A stretch of DNA of 32,302 nucleotides from Bacteroidia bacterium (GCA_017857855.1 JAFMCI010000022.1:1-32302), one strand, 5' to 3'. Shown: positions 8,383-16,531, counted from the stretch's first letter. Made by a program: numbers and translations. Notes: generated from the sequence alone by a model not told the origin.

Positions 8383-9314
8383 TAAATGAGCTTTTCATAA
8401 AGCTTAAATCATATTTAGAAATATCAAGTTTCGAAAGGAGGGGAGTTTTTTTCCTCCTTTTTTTTATACTAACAGTTTGTGTATACCACTTTAGTGTTCG
8501 CAAATTTCTGACGGATGACATTCCTTTAGATGAGCCTAAATTCTCACGTTTAATCAGTCAACTTGAGGCTAATGAGAACAGCCGTAGCAATCTCGATTCT
8601 AGTTTCAGTAAATCTAATGGTTCAAATAATGCCCAAAATAAACAGCCAAAAGTCTTACAATTTTTTGATCCCAACGAAGACGATTTTGAAAGCTTAATTA
8701 AAAAGGGCGTTCCTTACAAAGTGGCTAAAAATATAGTTAACTTCAGTCAGAAAGGAGGAGTGTTCAGGACTAAGGCGGACGTAAAAAAAATGTACAGTAT
8801 TACAGATGACGAGTACCTCAAACTAGAGCCCTACATAACGCTGAACGTTTCCTCAAATCTACCGAAGTCGTTTGCTGCGCCTGACAAGATTAAAGTTGGC
8901 AGAGAATATAAAAATCAATCTATATCCATAAATACAGCAACACAAGTTGAGTTGGAAAAACTTAGGGGAATTGGCCCAAGCTATGCTGCTAAAATCTTGA
9001 GATATAAAGGATATTATGGCGGGTTCTATGATTCCCAACAACTTTACGAGATTAAAGGGCTCGATTCTATACTTGTCTCAAGTATCCTTCCTTATCTCGT
9101 TTTTGACAGTAATGTAATAACTCGATTAGATGTTAATAAAGCTACTGCTGCTGAGTTAGCAAAACACCCTTACATCAGCTATAAAGAAGCAAGTGCAATA
9201 GTAAGCTTTAGAGAGCAACATGGTAGATTTAATCAAATTTCCGAAGTGAAAGAACTACATATTTTTAAAGGGAAAGACGTTAGTAGACTAATTCCCTATT
9301 TAGACCTAAACTAA
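8379..9314 (+). CDS. ComEA-like helix-hairpin-helix membrane protein
   Basis: The 311-residue protein has an N-terminal transmembrane helix (about residues 23-40, rich in Phe and Leu) and three helix-hairpin-helix modules. Module 1 is F-D-P-N-E-D-D with G-V-P-Y-K-V-A-K-N-I (about 90-155). Module 2 is I-N-T-A-T-Q-V-E-L-E-K-L-R-G-I-G-P-S-Y-A-A-K-I (about 183-240). Module 3 is D-V-N-K-A-T-A-A-E-L with Y-I-S-Y-K-E-A (about 250-311). Such domains bind double-stranded DNA without sequence specificity; ComEA does so in DNA uptake. No other competence gene is nearby, so uptake is only a hypothesis. The start is TTG at 8379, overlapping the TGA of the preceding gene (TTGA), and it is the only standard codon that keeps the membrane helix; a nearby ATG at 8386 is out of frame. 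Translational coupling to the synthase is likely. Confidence 0.78.
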   Translation: MINELFIKLKSYLEISSFERRGVFFLLFFILTVCVYHFSVRKFLTDDIPLDEPKFSRLISQLEANENSRSNLDSSFSKSNGSNNAQNKQPKVLQFFDPNEDDFESLIKKGVPYKVAKNIVNFSQKGGVFRTKADVKKMYSITDDEYLKLEPYITLNVSSNLPKSFAAPDKIKVGREYKNQSISINTATQVELEKLRGIGPSYAAKILRYKGYYGGFYDSQQLYEIKGLDSILVSSILPYLVFDSNVITRLDVNKATAAELAKHPYISYKEASAIVSFREQHGRFNQISEVKELHIFKGKDVSRLIPYLDLN

Positions 9315-9371
9315 TTTCCAAACGGCTTCTAGAGTCCATATCATTGCATTCGATTTAGAATAACAAAAGAT

Positions 9372-10511
9372 ATGAATTTCAAAACTTCTGAAACCCAAGA
9401 TATGATTCGTCAGGCAGCTAAAGATTTTGCCGCTAAATACATTAAACCCTATGTGATGGATTGGGATGAGTCTCAACATTTTCCAGTTGAATTATTTAAA
9501 AAAATGGGAGAACAAGGCTTTATGGGTGTTTTAGTCCCAGTTGAATATGGCGGTTCCGGACTTGGCTATTTCGAATATTCTGCAGTGGTAGATGAAATTG
9601 CCCAAGTGTGCGGCAGTATTGGGCTCTCTACAGCTGCGCATAACTCTTTATGTACCGGTCATATTCTATATTTCGGAAATGATGAACAGAAACAAAAGTA
9701 CCTTCCAAAGCTCGCCTCAGGTGAATGGATAGGAGCGTGGGGTCTTACTGAGCCTAATACGGGGAGTGATGCCCTACGCATGCAAACTGTAGCTAAAAAG
9801 GTAGATGGCGGTTGGGAGTTAAACGGTGCTAAAAATTGGATTACACACGGGATCTCTGGCAATGTAGCGGTCGTACTGGCTCGTACAGGTGAGCTTTTAG
9901 ATAGTAGAGGTATTTCTGCATTTATTGTAGAGCGAGGTACTCCAGGTTTCAAGGGAGGAAAAAAAGAAAATAAACTAGGCATGCGTGCTTCTGAAACAGC
10001 AGAAATGATTTTTGAAAATTGTTTTGTTCCTGATGAAAATGTGCTAGGTGAACTTGGAGACGGCTTTATTCAAGCAATGAAAATATTAGATGGGGGTAGA
10101 ATTTCTATAGCTGCTTTATCGCTTGGCATAGCTAAAGGTGCATTCAAAGCGGCTTTGCAATACAGCAAAGAAAGAGAGCAATTTGGTAAACCTATATCCT
10201 CATTTCAAGGCATAAGTTTTAAACTTGCAGATATGGCTACAGAAATTGAAGCAGCTCAGCTTCTTATTGATCAATCATGCTATTTAAAGAACGAAGGTAA
10301 GCCGCTAACCAAAGAAAGTGCCATGGCGAAGTACTATGCATCTGAGGTGGCTGTTCGCGCAAGTACTGAGGCCGTACAGATTTTTGGTGGATATGGTTAT
10401 ACAAAAGACTTTCCTGTAGAGAAGTTTTACCGTGATTCCAAGCTTTGTACCATTGGTGAAGGTACTTCTGAAATACAGAAAATTGTTATTTCTCGCCAAA
10501 TTTTAAAATAG
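9372..10511 (+). CDS. Acyl-CoA dehydrogenase
   Basis: The 379-residue flavoenzyme has the length of short/medium-chain acyl-CoA dehydrogenases. It catalyses FAD-dependent alpha,beta-dehydrogenation of an acyl-CoA, passing electrons to electron-transfer flavoprotein. Seen motifs: the helical N-terminal domain, [12 protein letters not shown] near residue 126 (flavin and substrate site), W-I-T-H-G (about 157), the arginine-containing signature [20 protein letters not shown], and [11 protein letters not shown], whose first glutamate is the expected catalytic base of the butyryl/short-chain type. It is cytosolic. It starts with ATG 57 bases after the ComEA-like gene on the same strand and may be co-transcribed with it. 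Chain-length specificity cannot be read from the sequence. Confidence 0.92.
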   Translation: MNFKTSETQDMIRQAAKDFAAKYIKPYVMDWDESQHFPVELFKKMGEQGFMGVLVPVEYGGSGLGYFEYSAVVDEIAQVCGSIGLSTAAHNSLCTGHILYFGNDEQKQKYLPKLASGEWIGAWGLTEPNTGSDALRMQTVAKKVDGGWELNGAKNWITHGISGNVAVVLARTGELLDSRGISAFIVERGTPGFKGGKKENKLGMRASETAEMIFENCFVPDENVLGELGDGFIQAMKILDGGRISIAALSLGIAKGAFKAALQYSKEREQFGKPISSFQGISFKLADMATEIEAAQLLIDQSCYLKNEGKPLTKESAMAKYYASEVAVRASTEAVQIFGGYGYTKDFPVEKFYRDSKLCTIGEGTSEIQKIVISRQILK

Positions 10512-10536
10512 TATAACGGTTATTCAATATTAATTT

Positions 10537-10544
10537 TAGTTTTG
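10537..10544 (+). promoter_or_regulatory. Candidate -7 element before rpsU
   Basis: TAGTTTTG fits TAnnTTTG and lies 17 bases before the rpsU ATG, predicting a very short leader. No convincing -33 TTTG is present. Confidence 0.4.
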
Positions 10545-10561
10545 CAGTCCTTTTTATAGAA

Positions 10562-10750
10562 ATGCTATTAATAAATCTTAAAGAAAACGATACAATCGAC
10601 AAGGCTCTCAAGAAGTACAAGAAGAAATTCGAGAAAACTGGAGTCGTGAAAGAATTGAGAGAGAGACAACAGTTCATTAAACCATCTGTGGTAAAACGAA
10701 AGATGGTTATCAAAGCTAGATACAAGCAGTCTCTGAACAACCCTAAATAA
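10562..10750 (+). CDS. rpsU: 30S ribosomal protein S21
   Basis: The 62-residue basic protein has the S21 signature: I-D-K-A-L-K-K-Y-K-K-K-F-E-K-T-G early, then F-I-K-P-S-V-V-K-R. S21 sits near the anti-Shine-Dalgarno end of 16S rRNA on the 30S platform; in Bacteroidetes the ribosome sequesters that tail, consistent with the few Shine-Dalgarno sequences seen in this window. It is a single gene with its own candidate promoter and a hairpin overlapping its stop codon. The size is normal for this phylum. Confidence 0.93.
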   Translation: MLLINLKENDTIDKALKKYKKKFEKTGVVKELRERQQFIKPSVVKRKMVIKARYKQSLNNPK

Positions 10751-10758
10751 GGGTTGTT
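10736..10758 (+). terminator. Hairpin overlapping the rpsU stop codon
   Basis: AACAACCCT (10736-10744), a five-base loop, and AGGGTTGTT (10750-10758) form a perfect 9-bp stem that includes the last codons and TAA of rpsU. The following T-run is weak, so it could be a partial terminator or an mRNA 3' stabiliser separating rpsU from xerC. Confidence 0.5.
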
Positions 10759-10809
10759 GTAATTAGTATTTTGTTTTAAGCCACATCCGTGGTATATTGG
10801 CACTGTTTA

Positions 10810-11697
10810 ATGGGTGCTAATATTTTAACTGTACACGATTTTCATGCGTATTTGCATAGAGAGCGAAATTATTCGCTGCTGACTTGTAATGCTTATTTAA
10901 CAGATCTCATCCAGTATGAGGTTTTTTTAAAATCAAATCAGGAACAGTTGTTGCCTGATAGCAAATCTGTGCGTCAATGGATTAGATTTTTGGCGCTTCA
11001 AAAAATATCGTCAAAAACTATTCATCGGAAGGTAAGCTCCGTAAGGTCATTCTCGAAATACTTATTTCTGAAGGGAGCTGTTGCTGATGCCATATCTATT
11101 GAGGTACAACTCCCCAAAATAAAAAAACGTATTCCGAGTTTTGTTAAGGTTTCAGAGATGCATGGTCTTTTGGATGAACTTGAATCTGCTGTAAAAGATT
11201 ATGATACGGCGTTGGCCTTTAGCATAATTTCAACTTTTTACCATACAGGTATACGTAGATCTGAACTAATTGGACTTAAGCACGCCAGTATATCTTTGGT
11301 TAATGGTGAAATGAAAGTGCTAGGAAAAGGCAGAAAAGAGCGCATTATTCCCTTTTCAGCCGAGCTTGGTCGACAACTCGATACCTTTTATAAAATAAAG
11401 GCGGATTTTAATATTGATTCAGAAATATTTTTTTGTAAATTCGACGGAGATAAATTGTCAGAAAAATGGCTTTATAATTTGGTAAAGAAATCACTTGAAA
11501 AAACACACTTAGGAAAGAGAAGCCCGCATATACTAAGGCATACCTTTGCTACACACTTATTGCAAAATGGTGCAGATATCAATGCGATTAAAGAACTTCT
11601 AGGACACTCTAGTTTAGGTGCTACCCAAATTTATACGCACAATGACATTAGTCAACTGAAAAAAGTGTACAAGGACACGCACCCGTTTTCAGATTAA
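10810..11697 (+). CDS. xerC: Tyrosine recombinase, XerC/XerD type
   Basis: The 295-residue protein has the full tyrosine-recombinase set: Arg149 (T-G-I-R-R-S-E-L), Lys173 (G-K-G-R-K), His240 and Arg243 (H-I-L-R-H), His266 (L-L-G-H-S) and the nucleophile Tyr275 (I-Y-T-H). The N-terminal SAM-like DNA-binding domain covers about residues 8-90 (F-x-x-Y-L-x-x-E-R-N-Y-S). Xer enzymes resolve chromosome dimers at dif. The context, between rpsU and hpf in a core region with no integrase-like cargo or att repeats, fits a housekeeping Xer rather than a mobile-element integrase. A GTG at 10789 would add seven residues, but it lies just before a promoter-like TATATTGG, so the ATG at 10810 is preferred. 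XerC rather than XerD is inferred mainly from context. Confidence 0.88.
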   Translation: MGANILTVHDFHAYLHRERNYSLLTCNAYLTDLIQYEVFLKSNQEQLLPDSKSVRQWIRFLALQKISSKTIHRKVSSVRSFSKYLFLKGAVADAISIEVQLPKIKKRIPSFVKVSEMHGLLDELESAVKDYDTALAFSIISTFYHTGIRRSELIGLKHASISLVNGEMKVLGKGRKERIIPFSAELGRQLDTFYKIKADFNIDSEIFFCKFDGDKLSEKWLYNLVKKSLEKTHLGKRSPHILRHTFATHLLQNGADINAIKELLGHSSLGATQIYTHNDISQLKKVYKDTHPFSD

Positions 11698-11732
11698 ATA
11701 TCTTTACAACTAATTTTAACAGTAACAAAAAC

Positions 11733-12041
11733 ATGAACACACAAATTCAAGCAATCCATTTCAAGGCAGATCAAAAATTACAAGGCTACATTAGTAAAAA
11801 ACTAGAGAAGCTAGAAACCTTTTATTCGGGAATAATAGATGCTCAAGTTTTCTTAAAGGTTGAGAATAGATCTGTGAAAGAGAACAAGACGATAGAGATA
11901 AAATTGAATGCAAAGCAAAACAGCTTCATTCAAACGGTTACTTCTCGATCTTTTGAAGCATCAACTGACCTTGCAATAGAATCGTTAAAAAAGGCTATAA
12001 AGCGCTATAAAGGAAGGTCTGACGCTTTATTGCTGCACTGA
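11733..12041 (+). CDS. hpf: Ribosome hibernation promoting factor, short form (HPF/RaiA family)
   Basis: The 102-residue protein has the single beta-alpha-beta-beta-beta-alpha domain of the YfiA/HPF family: the I-H-F-K-A-D first strand, L-x-x-Y-I-S-K-K-L-E-K-L-E first helix, a central A-Q-V-F-L-K-V strand, and a last helix D-L-A-I-E-S-L-K-K-A-I-K-R-Y. These proteins bind the 30S subunit across the mRNA and tRNA channel and inactivate ribosomes in stationary phase. The C-terminal dimerisation domain of long HPF is absent. It lies 35 bases after xerC on the same strand and directly before the tRNA-tuf operon. Both xerC-hpf and hpf-tRNA-tuf are orders I recall from Flavobacteriia. Confidence 0.9.
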   Translation: MNTQIQAIHFKADQKLQGYISKKLEKLETFYSGIIDAQVFLKVENRSVKENKTIEIKLNAKQNSFIQTVTSRSFEASTDLAIESLKKAIKRYKGRSDALLLH

Positions 12042-12098
12042 TGATTGACCTCTGTTTTAGTCTTTAGAAAAAAATATAGAAAAATTTACAGTAAAGGA

Positions 12099-12128
12099 TT
12101 TGTACATTTAAAAAAATACTTACCTTTG
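12099..12128 (+). promoter_or_regulatory. Promoter of the tRNA-tuf-secE-nusG operon
   Basis: TTTG at 12099-12102, an 18-base spacer and TACCTTTG at 12121-12128 match the Bacteroidetes sigma-A consensus (TTTG, about 19 bases, TAnnTTTG). It is the best promoter in the window, about 73 bases before the first tRNA, with transcription expected to start around 12135. Confidence 0.75.
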
Positions 12129-12165
12129 CCCACCTTAAAATCAGATGGGTGATGGAAAGTATTTA

Positions 12166-12176
12166 GTTCTTTGACA
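12166..12176 (+). promoter_or_regulatory. boxA-like antitermination signal in the operon leader
   Basis: GTTCTTTGACA resembles the rRNA boxA element (E. coli form TGCTCTTTAACA) and the GTTCTTTGACAT sequence that I recall upstream of 16S rRNA genes in Flavobacteriia. It lies between the promoter and the first tRNA, where boxA would load NusB/S10 and NusG. NusG itself is encoded in this operon. Confidence 0.5.
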
Positions 12177-12201
12177 TATCCTATCGTTTTTTAAGCATAT
12201 T

Positions 12202-12274
12202 GCCGCCTTAGCTCAGTTGGTAGAGCAGCTGATTTGTAATCAGCCGGTCGTTGGTTCGAGTCCAATAGGCGGCT
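12202..12274 (+). tRNA. tRNA-Thr(UGU)
   Basis: The 73-base cloverleaf has acceptor arms GCCGCCT and AGGCGGC, D-arm GCTCAGTTGGTAGAGC, anticodon stem GCTGA/TCAGC with loop TTTGTAA (anticodon TGT), and a T-arm with GGTTCGAGTCC. CCA is not encoded. It is the first tRNA of the operon. Confidence 0.97.
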
Positions 12275-12285
12275 CTTTTTTTTCT

Positions 12286-12369
12286 GGGGAGATACCAGAG
12301 CGGTCAAATGGGGCAGACTGTAAATCTGCTGCTTCGGCTACGTAGGTTCGAATCCTACTCTCCCCACCA
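12286..12369 (+). tRNA. tRNA-Tyr(GUA), CCA encoded
   Basis: The acceptor stem is GGGGAGA/TCTCCCC, with anticodon loop CTGTAAA (anticodon GTA), a long variable arm as expected for tyrosine tRNA, and T-loop GTTCGAATC. The discriminator A is followed by CCA in the DNA, unlike the other tRNAs here. Confidence 0.97.
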
Positions 12370-12414
12370 GTTTTTTTGGAGAGACCGAAAGAAAGAAAAG
12401 TGAGCAATATGAAT

Positions 12415-12487
12415 GCGGGAGTAGCTCAGTTGGTAGAGCGACAGCCTTCCAAGCTGTAGGTCGCGGGTTCGAGCCTCGTCTCCCGCT
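12415..12487 (+). tRNA. tRNA-Gly(UCC)
   Basis: The acceptor stem is GCGGGAG/CTCCCGC, with anticodon stem ACAGC/GCTGT, loop CTTCCAA (anticodon TCC) and T-loop GTTCGAGCC. It has 73 bases and no encoded CCA. Confidence 0.97.
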
Positions 12488-12619
12488 CTGTGCTTTTGAG
12501 TGTATAACTCTGAAGCTTGCAAAGCCTAAAGGTTTTGTAGATTTTAGTTTGAGCCGAAGATGAGTGTTCCGACTTTCCTCTAGGTCTATTCCTTTGTGCA
12601 TTGCGTTTAGTATTATAAC

Positions 12620-12691
12620 GCCGACGTAGCTCAGGGGTAGAGCGTTTCCTTGGTAAGGAAGAGGTCGTGGGTTCAATTCCCATCGTTGGCT
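12620..12691 (+). tRNA. tRNA-Thr(GGU)
   Basis: The acceptor stem GCCGACG/CGTTGGC contains one G-U pair. The anticodon loop is TTGGTAA (anticodon GGT) and the T-loop GTTCAATTC. It has 72 bases and no encoded CCA. It lies 44 bases before tuf, a common Bacteroidetes arrangement. Confidence 0.97.
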
Positions 12692-12735
12692 CTACATTTA
12701 TTATTAAAAAAAAGAAAGAATAACTTAATTTTATC

Positions 12736-13923
12736 ATGTCAAAAGCAACATTTGATCGTTCTAAAGAACACGTAAACATTGGAACCATTGGTCACGTTGA
12801 CCACGGTAAAACCACACTAACCGCAGCTATTAGCTCTGTACTTGCAGGTCAAGGACTTGCAGAAAAAACAGATTTCGGTACCATCGATTCAGCTCCAGAG
12901 GAGAAAGAAAGAGGTATTACTATTAACACTGCACACATTGAGTACCAAACATTAGCAAGACATTACGCACACGTAGATTGTCCAGGTCACGCTGACTATG
13001 TAAAAAACATGGTTACAGGAGCTGCACAAATGGATGGTGCGATATTAGTGGTTGCTGCTACTGATGGACCCATGCCACAAACAAAAGAGCATATCCTTCT
13101 TGCACGACAAGTTGGTGTTCCTAAATTAGTTGTATTCATGAACAAAGTGGATATGGTTGATGATGAAGAGCTTTTAGAACTTGTTGAAATTGAAATCAGA
13201 GAGCTTCTTGGGTTCTATGAATTTGACGAAGATAATACTCCTATCATCCAGGGATCTGCACTTGGTGCATTAAATGGTGATGAAAAATGGGTGGCTACAG
13301 TACAGCAATTAATGGATGCAGTGGATTCTTGGATTCCTGTTCCTCCACGTTTGACTGATTTACCTTTCCTTATGCCAGTTGAAGACGTATTCTCGATCAC
13401 AGGTCGTGGTACAGTAGCTACAGGTAGAATTGAAAGAGGTGTAATTAACGTTCAAGATCCAGTAGAAATTATCGGTATGGGTGCTGAAGGTCTTAAATCA
13501 GTTTGTACTGGTGTAGAAATGTTTAGAAAACTTTTAGATAGAGGTCAAGCTGGTGATAATGCTGGTATTCTTTTAAGAGGTGTTGAGAAAACTGAAATCA
13601 GAAGAGGTATGGTAATTATCAAGCCAGGATCAGTTAAACCACATACTAAATTTAAAGCTGAGATATATGTATTATCAAAAGAAGAAGGTGGACGTCATAC
13701 TCCGTTCTTTAACAAATATCGTCCACAGTTCTATTTTAGAACAACAGACGTAACTGGTGAAATCATGTTACCTGAAGGTACTGAAATGGTGATGCCAGGT
13801 GATAACGTAAGTATTACGGTAGAGCTTATCAACTCTGTAGCAATGGAGAAAGGACTTAAATTCGCTATCCGTGAGGGTGGTAGAACTGTAGGTGCTGGTC
13901 AGGTTACCGAAGTTATAGAATAA
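12736..13923 (+). CDS. tuf: Elongation factor Tu
   Basis: EF-Tu delivers aminoacyl-tRNA to the ribosome as a GTP complex. The 395-residue protein shows G1 G-H-V-D-H-G-K-T (residues 19-26), the switch I region [10 protein letters not shown]3 D-C-P-G-H, G4 N-K-V-D and G5 S-A-L, followed by the two beta-barrel domains (from about 205) with [13 protein letters not shown] and the C-terminal [10 protein letters not shown]. The His in C-P-G-H-A-D is the catalytic histidine. Length is normal. It is flanked by tRNA genes on both sides and heads the protein-coding part of the superoperon; no separate strong promoter is visible directly before it. Confidence 0.98.
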   Translation: MSKATFDRSKEHVNIGTIGHVDHGKTTLTAAISSVLAGQGLAEKTDFGTIDSAPEEKERGITINTAHIEYQTLARHYAHVDCPGHADYVKNMVTGAAQMDGAILVVAATDGPMPQTKEHILLARQVGVPKLVVFMNKVDMVDDEELLELVEIEIRELLGFYEFDEDNTPIIQGSALGALNGDEKWVATVQQLMDAVDSWIPVPPRLTDLPFLMPVEDVFSITGRGTVATGRIERGVINVQDPVEIIGMGAEGLKSVCTGVEMFRKLLDRGQAGDNAGILLRGVEKTEIRRGMVIIKPGSVKPHTKFKAEIYVLSKEEGGRHTPFFNKYRPQFYFRTTDVTGEIMLPEGTEMVMPGDNVSITVELINSVAMEKGLKFAIREGGRTVGAGQVTEVIE

Positions 13924-13944
13924 TTTATAATAAATAAGGCATAA

Positions 13945-14017
13945 ACGGGTGTAGCTCAATTGGTAGAGTAGTGGTCTCCAAAACCATTGGTTGGGAGTTC
14001 GAGTCTCTCCACCCGTG
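13945..14017 (+). tRNA. tRNA-Trp(CCA)
   Basis: The acceptor stem is ACGGGTG/CACCCGT with discriminator G, anticodon stem GTGGT/ACCAT with one G-U pair, loop CTCCAAA (anticodon CCA) and T-loop GTTCGAGTC. It lies between tuf and secE, the usual position for this tRNA in many bacteria. Confidence 0.97.
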
Positions 14018-14032
14018 CAACATAAAAAATTA

Positions 14033-14227
14033 ATGAGTAGGATAGTAGAAATCTGGAAGAATACCACGGACGAGTTGGTAAACAAAGTATCTTGGCCTTC
14101 ATGGGAAGAGTTAAGAAGCAGCACTGCAATTGTAATTGTTGCTTCTGTAATCTTCGCTTTAGTGCTTTGGGTAATTGACTCTGCTCTTGGTGGTGTTATG
14201 GATCTTCTTTACAGTCTTTTAAAGTAA
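14033..14227 (+). CDS. secE: Protein translocase subunit SecE
   Basis: This is the 64-residue short SecE: an amphipathic helix with E-L-V-N-K-V-S-W-P-S-W-E-E-L, the family hallmark, then one transmembrane helix (about 31-50). SecE clamps the SecY channel in the inner membrane. The ATG at 14033 is chosen; an upstream in-frame ATG at 13991 lies inside tRNA-Trp and is not credible. The start is 15 bases after the tRNA, and nusG follows after 10 bases. Confidence 0.95.
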   Translation: MSRIVEIWKNTTDELVNKVSWPSWEELRSSTAIVIVASVIFALVLWVIDSALGGVMDLLYSLLK

Positions 14228-14237
14228 TAAATAATTT

Positions 14238-14786
14238 ATGGAAAAGACTCAGGATGAATTTAAGTGGTACGTAGTTCGTGCTATAAGTGGACACGAAAAA
14301 AAGGTTAAAGCCATAATAGAGTCCGAGCTTACGCGTGAGAAACTTACTAAGTACGTTCCAGAAATTTTGATCCCGACTCAAAAAGTTTACGAAATCAAAA
14401 ACGGTAAGAAAACTTCTAAGGAGAAAAGTTACTTCCCGGGATATATTCTAATACAAGCGCATTTAGTGGGTGAGGTTGTTCCAACGATAAGATCAGTTAA
14501 TGGTGTTGTTGGATTTCTCGGTCAAGATGGTGAGCCAGTTCCGATGAGGCAATCAGAGGTGAACAGAATTTTTGGTCAGGTTGATGAGAATAACCAAGAC
14601 GGTGAGAGTGCAATGAATCCATTTATTATTGGAGAATTTGTTAAGGTTACCGATGGACCTTTCAACGGATTTAGCGGAGTAATAGAGGAAGTAAACGAAG
14701 AAAAGAAAAAGTTAAAAGTAATGGTGAAGATATTCGGAAGAAAGACACCATTAGAACTTAATTATATACAAGTAGAAAAAGAATAA
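14238..14786 (+). CDS. nusG: Transcription termination/antitermination factor NusG
   Basis: The 182-residue protein has an NGN domain (about 9-115; W-Y-V-V-R-A-I-S-G-H-E-K-K-V, and F-P-G-Y-I-L-I) and a C-terminal KOW domain (about 128-180; V-K-V-T-D-G-P-F-N-G-F-S-G). NusG binds the RNA polymerase clamp, increases processivity, and links to S10 or Rho through KOW. A short charged stretch (G-Q-V-D-E-N-N-Q-D-G-E) joins the domains. It is adjacent to rplK, the classical order. Confidence 0.97.
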   Translation: MEKTQDEFKWYVVRAISGHEKKVKAIIESELTREKLTKYVPEILIPTQKVYEIKNGKKTSKEKSYFPGYILIQAHLVGEVVPTIRSVNGVVGFLGQDGEPVPMRQSEVNRIFGQVDENNQDGESAMNPFIIGEFVKVTDGPFNGFSGVIEEVNEEKKKLKVMVKIFGRKTPLELNYIQVEKE

Positions 14787-14792
14787 TCTTAT

Positions 14793-15236
14793 ATGGCAAA
14801 GGCAATAAAGGCGTTTATTAAGTTACAAGTGAAAGGTGGGTCGGCTAATCCTGCACCTCCAATCGGTCCAGCACTAGGTGCTAAGGGTGTTAACATCATG
14901 GATTTCTGTAAACAATTTAATGGTAGAACCCAAGACAAAATGGGTAAAACATTACCAGTTGTTATTACAGTTTTCGCGGATAACTCATTTGATTTTATAA
15001 TCAAAACGCCACCAGTAGCTTCACAACTACTAGAAGTTACTAAAAAAACAAGCGGTTCTGCAGAACCAAACAGAGCAAAAATTGCAAAAGTAAATTGGGA
15101 TCAAGTTAAAGTTATCGCAGAAGATAAAATGTCTGATCTTAATGCTTTTACAGTAGGTTCGGCCATGAAAATGGTTGCTGGTACAGCGAGAAGCATGGGT
15201 ATTACTGTAACCGGACAGTTTCCGGAAGATAATTAA
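14793..15236 (+). CDS. rplK: 50S ribosomal protein L11
   Basis: The 147-residue protein has the L11 N-terminal domain with [20 protein letters not shown] (proline-rich, thiostrepton and factor-binding side) and the C-terminal 23S rRNA-binding domain ending in [11 protein letters not shown]. It forms the base of the GTPase-associated stalk. It starts 6 bases after nusG stops, so the two are translated from the same message. Confidence 0.97.
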   Translation: MAKAIKAFIKLQVKGGSANPAPPIGPALGAKGVNIMDFCKQFNGRTQDKMGKTLPVVITVFADNSFDFIIKTPPVASQLLEVTKKTSGSAEPNRAKIAKVNWDQVKVIAEDKMSDLNAFTVGSAMKMVAGTARSMGITVTGQFPEDN

Positions 15237-15253
15237 AGATTATCGCATATTAA

Positions 15254-15949
15254 ATGAGTAAAATAACCAAAAAGAGAAAAGAAGCCTTATCGAAATATGA
15301 TAAGGATGCTTTGCACTCGTTGCTAGAAGCTAGTGAGGTTGTAAAGAAAATTACGAACACCAAGTTCGACTCTTCAGTCGACATGGATGTTAAGCTAGGT
15401 GTTGATCCTAGACAAGCTAATCAAATGGTAAGAGGCACTGCTAAATTACCACATGGTATTGGAAAAGATGTACGTGTTTTAGCACTTGTTACTCCAGATA
15501 AGGAGCAAGAGGCTAAAGATGCAGGTGCAGATTATGTTGGTTTAGATGATTATATCGCTAAAATTGAAAGCGGTTGGTTAGATATCGACGTGATAATTAC
15601 CATGCCTGCGGTAATGGGTAAAATAGGAAAGTTAGGACGTGTATTAGGTCCTAGAAATCTTATGCCAAACCCGAAGAGTGGCACTGTAACTATGGATATT
15701 GGTAAAGCGGTTGTTGAAATTAAAGCGGGTAAGATCGACTTTAAAGTAGACAAAACAGGTATCATTCATACTTCTATAGGTAAAGTATCTTTCGATAAAG
15801 AGAAAATAGCAGAGAACGCTAAAGAACTTATAGATACGCTTAATAGACTAAAACCTAGTGCAGCAAAAGGAATTTACTTCCAAAGCATTACTATGTCTAG
15901 TACAATGGGTCCAGGTATTAAAGTAGATCCTAAAGCCCTAACTGTTTAA
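15254..15949 (+). CDS. rplA: 50S ribosomal protein L1
   Basis: The 231-residue protein has L1 signatures: the [24 protein letters not shown] segment, with [11 protein letters not shown], and [29 protein letters not shown] in the second domain. L1 forms the mobile L1 stalk that escorts deacylated tRNA from the E site; in many bacteria it also represses its own operon by binding the rplK leader. Length is normal; it is in operon with rplK (17-base gap). Confidence 0.97.
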   Translation: MSKITKKRKEALSKYDKDALHSLLEASEVVKKITNTKFDSSVDMDVKLGVDPRQANQMVRGTAKLPHGIGKDVRVLALVTPDKEQEAKDAGADYVGLDDYIAKIESGWLDIDVIITMPAVMGKIGKLGRVLGPRNLMPNPKSGTVTMDIGKAVVEIKAGKIDFKVDKTGIIHTSIGKVSFDKEKIAENAKELIDTLNRLKPSAAKGIYFQSITMSSTMGPGIKVDPKALTV

Positions 15950-15974
15950 TTCACTATTTAATAGAGACATAGAG

Positions 15975-16496
15975 ATGAACAAAGAAGAAAAAAATATTAT
16001 AATAGAAGAGTTAGCTTCAAATTTACAACAGTATCAGTATGTTTACGTAACTGATAGTTCTAAACTTACCGCTAATTCTAACAACGATTTACGAAAGTTG
16101 TTGCATAAAAATGGTGTTAAAATGCAGGTGATCAAAAACAAATTTGTTCACCAAGCCCTTAGTCGTACTGACATTGAATGGGGTGAGCTAAAAGACACCT
16201 TGGTAGGCACAACTGCACTCTTATTCGCTTCCAATCCCAAAGCCCCTGCTATCGCTATTAAAGAGTTCCGTAAAAAGAGCGATAGACCGTTACTTAAAGG
16301 TGCTTACATCGACTCTGGCATTTTCATTGGTGATGATCAACTAGGTACACTAGTAGATCTTAAAACTAAAGAAGAACTAGTTGGAGAAATTATCGGACTG
16401 TTACGTTCACCAGCTATAAACGTTATCTCTGGCCTTAAGTCAGCAGGAACTACAATAGCAGGTTTAGTTAAAACACTTGCCGAAAGAGAAAATTAA
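15975..16496 (+). CDS. rplJ: 50S ribosomal protein L10
   Basis: The 173-residue protein shows the L10 pattern: an N-terminal rRNA-binding domain with L-R-K-L-L-H-K-N-G-V-K-M-Q-V-I-K-N-K and the C-terminal helix that holds the L7/L12 dimers. It anchors the stalk with L11. The intergenic space before it is only 25 bases, too short for the long structured rplJ leader known from E. coli, so L10-L12 autoregulation by that mechanism is not evident. Confidence 0.95.
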   Translation: MNKEEKNIIIEELASNLQQYQYVYVTDSSKLTANSNNDLRKLLHKNGVKMQVIKNKFVHQALSRTDIEWGELKDTLVGTTALLFASNPKAPAIAIKEFRKKSDRPLLKGAYIDSGIFIGDDQLGTLVDLKTKEELVGEIIGLLRSPAINVISGLKSAGTTIAGLVKTLAEREN

Positions 16497-16531
16497 TTAT
16501 TACAAAAACAAAATTTTAAACAAAACAAAAA

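Noticed and set aside
10486-10803. A minus-strand 105-codon frame.
   Set aside because: It covers rpsU and both of its flanks in antisense, with low-complexity Phe/Leu content and no domain; rpsU is the real gene.
12202-12691. Could the tRNA cluster be an integration hotspot with a linked integrase (the nearby tyrosine recombinase)?
   Set aside because: No duplicated tRNA 3' ends or mobile cargo are visible; the recombinase has housekeeping neighbours and XerC features.
12338-12788. Two minus-strand open frames with stretches such as V-G-R-V-G-F-E-P-T and G-I-E-P-T-T-S-S-L.
   Set aside because: They are antisense to tRNA-Tyr, tRNA-Gly, tRNA-Thr and the tuf start; these peptide patterns are well-known false ORFs produced by tRNA genes.
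13991-14032. An N-terminal extension of SecE starting at ATG 13991.
   Set aside because: It lies inside tRNA-Trp; the ATG at 14033 gives the normal SecE length.
13768-14124. A minus-strand 118-codon frame over the tuf end, tRNA-Trp and secE.
   Set aside because: It contains the tRNA-derived pattern G-G-E-T-R-T-P-N and is wholly antisense to confident genes.
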